DNA from: Holosporaceae bacterium UBA3830
GTDB taxonomy: Bacteria; Pseudomonadota; Alphaproteobacteria; UBA3830
Assembly: GCA_002393025.1 (NCBI GenBank)
Contig: DGIE01000053.1
Coordinates: 1-6,625, forward strand
Direction of reading: 5' to 3'
DNA length: 6,625 bases
In this document: positions 1-5,436 of the stretch, in pieces
Layout of the letters: every line of letters begins with the position of its first letter
Numbering within the stretch: the stretch's first letter is position 1
Program-made: the position numbers and the translations under genes
The notes under the pieces: generated by a model
Database searches by the model: none
Told to the model about the DNA's origin: nothing
What the model saw: only the letters and a program-made list of their open reading frames with translations

Positions 1-36
1 TTAACTTTTCGTTAACTTTTTGTGTAATCTTGTTAA

Positions 37-252
37 GCGATTGTCTATATTCATGAGGAATCAGAAGGAAAACATGCCGATGGAAAAAGATTTAAAGATC
101 ATCCGATTCGGTCTTTTTACTCGGTTCCTTTCTCAGAAATAGAGCAACATGTGAAGGGTTATAAACAGGGAATCAAGCCTCTTAAACATCAAAAGATCAA
201 AATAAGATATGAAAAAGATGAGCAAGCGCACATTATCGAGCTGAATTTTTAA
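37..252 (+). pseudogene. Remnant of an unidentified gene, 3' part only
   Basis: A stop-free run of 71 codons ends at TAA 250-252. It follows stops in the same frame at 13, 25 and 34 and contains no ATG or TTG in frame; the first GTG is at 151 and would leave only 33 residues. The translation is charged and looks protein-like (for example SFYSVPFSEIEQHV, then KIRYEKDEQAHIIELNF at the end). I do not recognise the family. The last residues resemble the tail of the decayed TadE-like copy that ends at 2225 (KYQDEQGNIVELK): both show Y, then DEQ, then I-hydrophobic-EL. This may therefore be a third, older relic of the same family, though the stretch is short. It could also be a chance open frame. 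There is no recognisable ribosome binding site. Confidence 0.35.
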
Positions 253-433
253 TAAAAATAAATATCTATTCACCAAATCGAATCATAGATGCTTAGAAAG
301 ATTGAGCTGGACTTTCATTTAATTGATACGCTGGTGTTGAGTTTTAAATAGATTCTTTTGTATTTATTTACAGAAAATTAACCAATTCTTGCGAGAATGC
401 CTCCATGTAAGTTTGTGTAGTACGGAGTTTGTA
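253..433. other. AT-rich spacer with no gene
   Basis: Stops occur in all frames and I see no RNA gene. A small inverted repeat (ATTCT at 385-389, AGAAT at 394-398, loop TGCG) lies about 36 bases before the ATG at 434. TTGATA at 323-328 and TTGAGT at 337-342 could act as -35 elements, but neither has a convincing -10 at the right distance, so no promoter is called. Confidence 0.5.
424..427 (+). promoter_or_regulatory. Shine-Dalgarno GGAG for ATG 434
   Basis: GGAG lies 6 bases before the ATG at 434-436, which is ideal spacing. No comparable site precedes the TTG at 444 or the internal ATG at 1287. This makes 434 the best-supported start for the TadE-like locus, although its frame closes at 473 in the sequence as given. 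Confidence 0.6.
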
Positions 434-475
434 ATGAAGTGGTTTGCCAAGAAGGTATTTGACGGGGGGGGGTAA
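434..475 (+). other. Frameshifted start: short leader frame ending in a G9 tract
   Basis: Starting at ATG 434 the frame reads MKWFAKKVFDGGG and stops at TAA 473-475, immediately after nine Gs (464-472). The long frame that continues to 2024 is displaced by one base. Removing a single G gives MKWFAKKVFDGGGKDLKN and joins the well-placed start and ribosome binding site to the long frame. Three readings are possible: a slippage-prone phase-variable tract caught in the off state, a fixed frameshift, or a sequencing or assembly error in a homopolymer. The sequence alone cannot separate them. Confidence 0.55.
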
Positions 476-2024
476 GGACCTAAAAAATCGTTGTAAATCA
501 TTCAGTTATTTTTTCAAATTCTTTAATCTTGTAAAATTTTATATCAAAAAGTTATTATCAGAAAACAAACTGTTGGATTGGTGTACAGAAAAAAATACCG
601 AGTCCGGCGTCACGCTGGTTAACGAAAAATTAAGATTTGCGGCGTATGAGCGGAGAGCCTCCGCGGGCGATATTTTAGGGAAAAATCAGTTGCAGCTCGC
701 AGAAAAGCATAACCCTCTCGGAGAGAAATACCGGGTCCAGCGTCACGTTGGTTGTCGAACAGTAAGCGGGGAGATCACAAAAGTTGTTTCAGATTCGCAG
801 GGCAAACTGTTGGATTGGTGTACAGAAAAAAATACCGAGTCCGGCGTCACGCTGGTTAACGAAAAATTAAGATTTGCGGCGTATGAGCGGAGAGCCTCCG
901 CGGGCGGTTATTTCAGTGAGTTCACTGTGTCCTGGGTATGCGAAAAAATCCAGAATCTTTACAAAAAATTAAGATTTGAGCGATATAATAAAAATGGAGG
1001 GGTAGGCGTTCGCGCAACCCGCGTTGTCGACTTTTGTTTAGTTAGATTTGTTCGATTTTTAGGAAAGGTAGGCGCTCGCGCCAACTTCAGGTTTCATGCG
1101 ACTGCCCAAAAATTATGCTCCGCCCGTGGTTTTGGGGATATCTCTCGTAAATTTCGCGCCGCTAAGTTTGTTTCTGAATTGAAATCAATTCTAATTAGTT
1201 TCAACGAGAAAATAAACCTTCACGCCGCCCGTGGTTTTCGTAATGTCGCCCGCAAATTTTGTGGCACCCATTTTGGACATTATATAATGGCGTTGTTTCA
1301 AAAATTTCCTCTCCGTGTTGCTAATCGCGGGGCAATCCTTATCGAATTCGCCGTTTGCATGCCCATTTTGATCATTTTGCTGTTCTATATCCACGATTTG
1401 GTGAAAATTAAGAGATATTACTCACAAACTGAATTTGTCGCGCAGCAAATAGCAAATATGATTCAAAATATCTCAAAAAACCGTGAAAATAAAGCAGTAA
1501 CACTACGAGAATTAGCACGCATTTCTCGCTTAGCATGGCTATCTGTCTATCCGGAATCAGCTATGTTCTTCCAAGGAAGTGATACTGTTTACAGTTTCGG
1601 ACACACTTATCAAACTATGATTTATTATGTACAAGCAAATGAAGATGGAACAGCCTCTTGTAAATGGAGACTCTTTGTGAGAGGTCAATCCCGGACACAC
1701 TATGCTGGTGTTTATTATACAGATAACAAAGGTTCTCCGGTTAGATACAAAACTAATGTGCAACCAAGCGAGATTTATCCTCTCCTAAAACTTGAGCCGG
1801 GACAAGACAAAATAATCGTAGTTACAGATTTATATCGAAAATCTTCATATACCAAACCTGACGGAATTTCTTTATCCAACAAACAAGCTTTTGGCTTTTA
1901 TTTACTGGATCCTAAACACTTAGATGAAAACACTGGCACTTGGTATTTTTTCCACTCCGTTGTCATATTTACCCCGAAACCTGGATTATTCGATCCGGAA
2001 AAGGCTCCCGAAGTTGGTACCTAA
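444..2024 (+). CDS. TadE-like membrane-anchored protein with an N-terminal repeat-derived extension
   Basis: The frame is open for 526 codons from TTG 444. Residues 1-281 are repeat-derived (see the repeat entries), basic and without any domain I recognise. From residue 282 (ATG 1287) the protein is TadE-like: a short basic lead, then residues 296-316 with G296, E301 and a hydrophobic segment (GAILIEFAVCMPILIILLF). That matches the Gly/Glu-plus-membrane-segment signature of TadE/TadG pseudopilins of tad pilus systems. A soluble domain of about 200 residues follows and would be extracytoplasmic. The 245-residue part from 1287 fits the size of a normal family member, so translation may start there, but only a weak GGA (1275-1277) precedes it. 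The alternative is ATG 434 with a one-base shift in the G9 tract. No other tad genes lie in the window, so a pilus role is family inference only. The C-terminus (FDPEKAPEVGT) differs from that encoded by the decayed copy just downstream. Confidence 0.65.
   Translation: MPRRYLTGGGKDLKNRCKSFSYFFKFFNLVKFYIKKLLSENKLLDWCTEKNTESGVTLVNEKLRFAAYERRASAGDILGKNQLQLAEKHNPLGEKYRVQRHVGCRTVSGEITKVVSDSQGKLLDWCTEKNTESGVTLVNEKLRFAAYERRASAGGYFSEFTVSWVCEKIQNLYKKLRFERYNKNGGVGVRATRVVDFCLVRFVRFLGKVGARANFRFHATAQKLCSARGFGDISRKFRAAKFVSELKSILISFNEKINLHAARGFRNVARKFCGTHFGHYIMALFQKFPLRVANRGAILIEFAVCMPILIILLFYIHDLVKIKRYYSQTEFVAQQIANMIQNISKNRENKAVTLRELARISRLAWLSVYPESAMFFQGSDTVYSFGHTYQTMIYYVQANEDGTASCKWRLFVRGQSRTHYAGVYYTDNKGSPVRYKTNVQPSEIYPLLKLEPGQDKIIVVTDLYRKSSYTKPDGISLSNKQAFGFYLLDPKHLDENTGTWYFFHSVVIFTPKPGLFDPEKAPEVGT
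464..472 (+). repeat. Poly-G tract, nine Gs
   Basis: Nine consecutive Gs lie ten codons inside the frame starting at ATG 434. Tracts of this length are prone to slipped-strand mispairing and are the typical switch of phase-variable surface genes in other bacteria. Here a length of 8 or 11 would put the start in frame with the TadE-like protein. Confidence 0.8.
566..669 (+). repeat. R1 element, copy 1 (104 bp)
   Basis: Identical over all 104 bases to 803-906, at an offset of 237 bases (79 codons), so both copies are read in the same frame (KLLDWCTEKNTESGVTL and onward to ERRASAG). It contains two small stem-loops: CCGGCG/CGCTGG (604-609 with 613-618, loop TCA, one G-T pair) and GCGGAG/CTCCGC (650-655 with 659-664, loop AGC). 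Its GC-rich palindromic segments contrast with the AT-rich flanks. In style it resembles the short palindromic elements found within Rickettsia and Wolbachia genes, but I cannot assign it to a named family. Confidence 0.85.
726..759 (+). repeat. R1 core, diverged copy in another frame
   Basis: These 34 bases match 593-626 of R1 copy 1 at 29 positions. The offset is 133 bases, so this copy is read in a different frame (KYRVQRHVGC instead of the R1 peptide). The core stem-loop is kept: CCAGCG 737-742 pairs with CGTTGG 746-751 around the same TCA loop. Where R1 has a G-T pair this copy has A-T, and where R1 has G-C this copy has G-T. Confidence 0.7.
803..906 (+). repeat. R1 element, copy 2 (104 bp)
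   Basis: An exact duplicate of 566-669 with the same internal stem-loops (841-846 with 850-855, and 887-892 with 896-901). The flanking sequences differ on both sides, so this is a discrete repeated unit. The absence of any substitution points to recent duplication or to gene conversion. A further fragment of R1, the 15 bases at 964-978, matches 625-639 and 862-876 and gives a third KLRF in the translation. Confidence 0.85.
1001..1015 (+). repeat. R2 repeat, copy 1
   Basis: The 15 bases GGTAGGCGTTCGCGC recur at 1067-1081 with one difference (T/C at the ninth base). The offset of 66 bases keeps the reading frame (GVGVRA and KVGARA). Confidence 0.6.
1067..1082 (+). repeat. R2 repeat, copy 2, with palindrome
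   Basis: The second R2 copy. Its GGCGC (1071-1075) and GCGCC (1078-1082) form a perfect inverted repeat around TC. The equivalent stem in copy 1 is interrupted at its ends. Confidence 0.6.
1119..1169 (+). repeat. R3 repeat, copy 1
   Basis: About 51 bases pair with 1224-1274 at an offset of 105 bases (35 codons). The first 13 bases after the TC, CGCCCGTGGTTTT, are identical; the rest is diverged. The translations are SARGFGDISRKFRAAKF here and AARGFRNVARKFCGTHF in the second copy. Confidence 0.7.
1224..1274 (+). repeat. R3 repeat, copy 2
   Basis: The second R3 copy ends just before the internal ATG at 1287 that begins the TadE-like part. Differences from copy 1 include silent changes (CGT/CGC) and conservative ones (ATC/GTC). 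This hints that the two diverged while being translated, although the sample is too small to prove it. Confidence 0.7.
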
Positions 2025-2225
2025 TTTGGGAAAAAGCGACTATTTTGCGTTTGGCTATTTTTTCTAAATCCAGGAAGGGAGACAGCAATATATTATTTCA
2101 CTCCGTCGTCATCTTCACCCCCGAAACCAGGATTGTTTGATGAAAAAAAATATCCATATATGGTCAGCTTTCTCGGATATTTCAAATATCAAGATGAACA
2201 AGGTAACATTGTAGAGTTAAAATAA
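2016..2225 (+). pseudogene. Decayed second copy of the TadE-like C-terminal region
   Basis: Bases 2096-2144 align with 1950-1997 of the intact gene at an offset of 146 bases, rising to 147 after a C run (CCCC at 1972-1975, CCCCC at 2118-2122). Copy 1 reads FHSVVIFTPKPGLFD. Here FHSVVIFTP is in one frame and KPGLFDEKK in the next, so the extra C is a frameshift. Farther upstream, FAFGYFF (2044-2064) resembles AFGFYLL of the intact gene in yet another frame, so there are several lesions. The tail (YPYMVSFLGYFKYQDEQGNI to VELK, stop TAA 2223-2225) has no counterpart in the intact gene. Most matched differences are at third codon positions, so the copies diverged while both were coding. It lies directly behind the stop of the intact gene and is probably the remains of a tandem paralogue. 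Confidence 0.6.
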
Positions 2226-2243
2226 AAACTTGCTGGAGTTTTT
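2224..2243 (+). terminator. Possible weak terminator hairpin
   Basis: AAAAACT (2224-2230) and AGTTTTT (2237-2243) form a perfect 7-bp inverted repeat around TGCTGG, ending in a T run. The stem has a single G-C pair, so it is weak. It sits between the TadE-like locus and the typA promoter, where a terminator would be expected. Confidence 0.25.
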
Positions 2244-2273
2244 ACACAATTGTTTCGCCTCCATTATTTTTTA

Positions 2274-2282
2274 TGTTATACT
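2274..2282 (+). promoter_or_regulatory. Extended -10 promoter of typA operon
   Basis: TGTTATACT contains a TATACT hexamer (one mismatch to the sigma-70 -10) preceded by TG at the extended -10 position. A weak -35 (TTTCGC, 2253-2258) lies 18 bases upstream, which fits an extended -10 promoter that depends little on its -35. Transcription would start near 2289, leaving a leader of roughly 22 bases that includes the typA ribosome binding site. Confidence 0.45.
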
Positions 2283-2300
2283 TCGTCGCTTTTCATCATT

Positions 2301-2305
2301 AGGAG
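2301..2305 (+). promoter_or_regulatory. Shine-Dalgarno AGGAG that fixes the typA start
   Basis: AGGAG lies 6 bases before TTG 2312 and selects this non-ATG codon as the start. That start gives the usual N-terminus of the family, with the P-loop beginning about residue 12. No ATG in frame lies close enough to replace it. Confidence 0.75.
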
Positions 2306-2311
2306 TATACA

Positions 2312-4132
2312 TTGAGCAAAGAATTGAGAAATTTGGCGATTATCGCCCACGTTGACCATGGTAAAACTACACTGGTGGACGCGATGTTTAAACAAAGTGG
2401 AATTTTCCGTGATAATCAGCAGGTTGATACTTGCGCTATGGACTACAACGACCTCGAAAGAGAACGAGGTATTACGATTCTGGCGAAATGCACAAGTTTT
2501 TTGTGGAAAGATATAAAATTTAATATCATCGACACCCCGGGACATGCAGATTTCGGAGGAGAGGTCGAGCGAATTCTTAGCATGGTGGACGGAGTGCTGC
2601 TGTTGGTCGATGCAGCGGAAGGTCCGATGCCGCAGACGAAATTCGTTCTGACCAAAGCGCTGTCGTTGGGGTTGAAGCCGATCGTCGTCGTCAACAAAAT
2701 CGACAAGCAAGACGCGCGAGTCAACGAAGTTATCGACGAGGTTTTCGATCTGTTCGTTGCTTTGGGTGCAAACGAAGAACAGCTGGATTTCCCGATCATT
2801 TACGCATCTGGAAGAAACGGTTGGGCGGCATTGAGTTTGGAAGACGAGAGAAAAGATCTCTCTCCGTTGCTGGACAAGATTGTTTCGCACATTCCTGCTC
2901 CGACTGTTGACGAAAATGCTCCTTTCAAAATGTTGGTTACGATGTTGGATTACGACCAATATTTAGGACGTGTTCTTACGGGAAAAATTCTGTCGGGCAC
3001 GGCTGATGTTAACGAATCAGTTCATGCGCTGCGTGGTGACAAAGTCGTGGAAAACGCGAAGCTTACGAAGCTGTTGTCTTTCGAAGGATTGAAGAGAATT
3101 CCGATCGAGCATGCTCAGTGCGGAGATATTGTTGCAATCGCGGGGTTGTCTACGGCAACTGTTGCAGACACGATTTGTTCCGTAAATGTAAATGAGCCGA
3201 TTAAGGCGATTCCTATCGATCCACCTACTTTGTCGATGGTTTTTTCAATCAACGATTCACCTCTCGGTGGGCAGGAAGGAAAAAAACTGACTTCTAGAAT
3301 TATTTGGGATAGATTGGTGAAGGAAGCGGAAGGAAATATCTCTATCGCCATAAAGAAATCTGAAGCTCAAGATTGTTTCGAGGTGTCGGGACGAGGTGAA
3401 TTGCAGCTAGGAATTCTGATTGAAACGATGCGACGGGAAGGTTTCGAGTTGTCGATCAGCCGTCCGCACGTTTTGTATAAGACAGATGAAAATACCGGCG
3501 AAAAACTCGAGCCAATGGAGGAGCTCTATGTTGATGTGGACGACGAATTTACCGGTGCGGTCGTTGAAAAAATCACTTTGCGTAAGGGAAACATGGTCGA
3601 CATGAGACCGTCGGGTTCAGGAAAAACCCGTCTGAAATTTTTGATTCCGACTCGCGGACTTATCGGTTATTACAGTGAATTCTTGACTGATACAAGAGGC
3701 TCTGGAATCATGAACAGATCCTTCCATGGATATGAACCTTACAAAGGTCCGATCGAAGACCGCAATAAGGGTGTTTTGATTTCCAATTCAAACGGATCTG
3801 CCGTTCCTTACGCGCTATTTTTCCTTGAAGAAAGAGGTACTTTGTTCGTAAATCCGGGAGATCCTGTTTACGAAGGTATGATTATCGGAGAAAATAACAA
3901 AGGAAACGATTTGGATGTCAATCCTACGAAAACGAAGCAACTTACCAACATGAGAGCTTCCGGAAAGGATGATAACATTAAGTTGTCACCTCCGAGAGTT
4001 ATTACATTGGAGCAAGCTTTATCTTATATTCAGGATGACGAACTGGTTGAGGTAACACCAACTTGTATTCGGTTGAGAAAGAAATATCTCGATGCGATTA
4101 CGCGAAAAAAGATGAGTAGACAGGAAAAATGA
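2312..4132 (+). CDS. typA: Ribosome-associated translational GTPase TypA/BipA
   Basis: TypA/BipA is an EF-G-like GTPase that binds the ribosome and helps 50S assembly and growth under stress. All GTPase motifs are visible: G1 AHVDHGKT (12-19), G2 with ERGIT (51-55), G3 DTPGH (74-78), G4 NKID (128-131) and an SGR at 166-168 in the G5 position. Domain II follows (about 205-300), then the EF-G-like domain with GRGEL and the TypA-specific C-terminal part, recognisable by RGLIGYYSEFLTDTRGSGIM, then NMRASGKDDN and EVTPTCIRLRKK. At 606 residues it has full family length, and nothing is missing. The family's usual MDSNDLERERGIT appears here as MDYNDLERERGIT. Translation starts at TTG behind AGGAG. 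The stop overlaps the ATG of the next gene by ATGA, so the two are probably translationally coupled. It has its own likely promoter just upstream and does not depend on the repeat-rich locus before it. Confidence 0.97.
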   Translation: MSKELRNLAIIAHVDHGKTTLVDAMFKQSGIFRDNQQVDTCAMDYNDLERERGITILAKCTSFLWKDIKFNIIDTPGHADFGGEVERILSMVDGVLLLVDAAEGPMPQTKFVLTKALSLGLKPIVVVNKIDKQDARVNEVIDEVFDLFVALGANEEQLDFPIIYASGRNGWAALSLEDERKDLSPLLDKIVSHIPAPTVDENAPFKMLVTMLDYDQYLGRVLTGKILSGTADVNESVHALRGDKVVENAKLTKLLSFEGLKRIPIEHAQCGDIVAIAGLSTATVADTICSVNVNEPIKAIPIDPPTLSMVFSINDSPLGGQEGKKLTSRIIWDRLVKEAEGNISIAIKKSEAQDCFEVSGRGELQLGILIETMRREGFELSISRPHVLYKTDENTGEKLEPMEELYVDVDDEFTGAVVEKITLRKGNMVDMRPSGSGKTRLKFLIPTRGLIGYYSEFLTDTRGSGIMNRSFHGYEPYKGPIEDRNKGVLISNSNGSAVPYALFFLEERGTLFVNPGDPVYEGMIIGENNKGNDLDVNPTKTKQLTNMRASGKDDNIKLSPPRVITLEQALSYIQDDELVEVTPTCIRLRKKYLDAITRKKMSRQEK

Positions 4133-5436
4133 AATTAGCGTCGCTTTTTGACGACTTTATTGATGTTTATTTTAAAAAAGGGTTGAGCTCGAAATTTTTT
4201 ATCGGGTTTACCTGCGGAGTTCCTTTCTTACTTCGATTGGCGATATTGGATCTGTGGCTTAAAGATTACGGTCTTTCCAATTCGCTGATCGGAATTCTCA
4301 CTCTTCTTCAGTTTCCATTTGCTTTTAAATTTTTGTGGGCTCCATTCATTGAAAAATTTGATTTTCCGGTTTTGTCCAAGATGTTCGGACAGCGAAAAGG
4401 ATGGGCGATCGCGAGTCAGTTGTTGCTTTTCATCGGGGTTATAGGGATGGCGACTTCATCTCCGAGTTCGAGTCTGTTTCGCTTGCTGTTTTTCACGTCT
4501 CTTGTTGCTTTTGCCGATGGTTGCCAAGACATGTCGCTCTACACATTTCAGTTGTCCAAAACCGACTCGCAAATGTATGGTCCGACGGCAGGCGTTTATG
4601 TTTTCGGGTATCGTATGGGATTGCTGTTTTCCAAAAGTATTACCTTATACCTCGCGCATTATTTCGGATGGAACGCCGCTTATTTTATCATGGCGTTTTC
4701 GATTTTCGTTTGTACATTTTTCATTTTGAAAATAGATGAGCCGAAACCAAATGAGATGGTCTCCAACATTGATAAAAAACAAAGTCCGTTGCAAATTATT
4801 TCATCAACAATGCAACAATGTTTGCTCGATCCTTTCAGAAATTTTATGAAACAACCAGACTGGAAAAGTCTTATTGCGGTGGTCGTACTTTATCGTGCAG
4901 GAGATATTCTCGCGCAAAAAATGGCCCGTCTGTTCTACATGGATTTAGGGTTTTCAATTTTGGACATCGCAAACGTCGTGCAGGTTTTCGGAAGTATCGC
5001 AACTTTGTTCGGAGGAGTCATCGGAGGATATTTCATCAAAAAATTAGGCATAATCAGGTCGATGATTCGGTTTGGAATAATTCACGCGATATCATGTTTA
5101 TGTTACGTCGCATTGGCGGCTGTCGGGAAAAATCTCCCGATGTTCTACTTTTCGGTTTTTGTCGAAAACATCACCAGCGGAGCTGTTACCACCGCATTTA
5201 TCGCATTCCTTTACAGTATGAGCAACAAAAGTTATGCAGCGACGCAGTACGCGTTACTCTGGGCGTTCTATGATTTGGGTGGAACTTTTTACCGTACAGT
5301 TTCAGGAATTATTGCGGATGCTTTGGGTTGGACAAATTTCTTTTTATTTATCCCACTAACTTTTATTCCATGTTTGATAATTTTATTATCTCTTAGAGAT
5401 TATTCCGGAGAGCCAGATTGTTATCGCAATACCTGA
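4129..5436 (+). CDS. ampG: AmpG-like MFS muropeptide permease
   Basis: A major facilitator transporter of the AmpG family, which imports anhydromuropeptides from the periplasm for peptidoglycan recycling. The 435 residues contain about twelve hydrophobic segments, starting near residue 22. Family motifs are intact: CGVPFLLRLAILDLWLKDYG (29-48), FKFLWAPFIEKFDFPVLS (66-83), GQRKGW (87-92), ADGCQDMSLY (129-138) with Q133-D134, and GYRMG (160-164). A second related half begins about residue 245. The ATG overlaps the typA stop and an AGGA (4122-4125) sits very close to it, consistent with coupled translation. Alphaproteobacterial intracellular bacteria often carry several ampG paralogues whose substrates are untested, so muropeptide import is the family expectation and not shown here. 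Confidence 0.88.
   Translation: MKLASLFDDFIDVYFKKGLSSKFFIGFTCGVPFLLRLAILDLWLKDYGLSNSLIGILTLLQFPFAFKFLWAPFIEKFDFPVLSKMFGQRKGWAIASQLLLFIGVIGMATSSPSSSLFRLLFFTSLVAFADGCQDMSLYTFQLSKTDSQMYGPTAGVYVFGYRMGLLFSKSITLYLAHYFGWNAAYFIMAFSIFVCTFFILKIDEPKPNEMVSNIDKKQSPLQIISSTMQQCLLDPFRNFMKQPDWKSLIAVVVLYRAGDILAQKMARLFYMDLGFSILDIANVVQVFGSIATLFGGVIGGYFIKKLGIIRSMIRFGIIHAISCLCYVALAAVGKNLPMFYFSVFVENITSGAVTTAFIAFLYSMSNKSYAATQYALLWAFYDLGGTFYRTVSGIIADALGWTNFFLFIPLTFIPCLIILLSLRDYSGEPDCYRNT
5407..5412 (+). promoter_or_regulatory. Ribosome binding site for the second permease, inside the first
   Basis: GGAGAG lies 5 bases before TTG 5418, within the last codons of the upstream permease. It supports the TTG start and the 19-bp gene overlap. 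The next methionine in frame (residue 51, inside the second hydrophobic region) would remove the first membrane segment. Confidence 0.55.

Noticed and set aside
1..21. Tandem TTAACTTTT repeat at the window start
   Set aside because: Only two short AT-rich copies at the edge of the window; no function can be supported.
323..366. Promoter for the TadE-like locus (TTGATA or TTGAGT with a downstream AT-rich hexamer)
   Set aside because: No -10 hexamer at 16-18 bases matches well enough, and AT-rich DNA gives many such pairs by chance.
444..906. Insertion sequence remnant
   Set aside because: There is no transposase similarity and no terminal inverted repeats or target duplication around the R1 units.
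566..1274. CRISPR array
   Set aside because: The repeats differ in family, length (15 to 104 bp) and spacing; there are no uniform spacers and no cas genes.
2276..2959. A 227-codon open frame on the minus strand
   Set aside because: It lies wholly antisense to the GTPase domain of typA, has no recognisable domain, and follows from the codon composition of typA.
4401..5273. Several alternative + strand frames of 75-151 codons inside the first permease
   Set aside because: They are out-of-frame shadows of a well-supported transporter gene, with no motifs or ribosome binding sites of their own.
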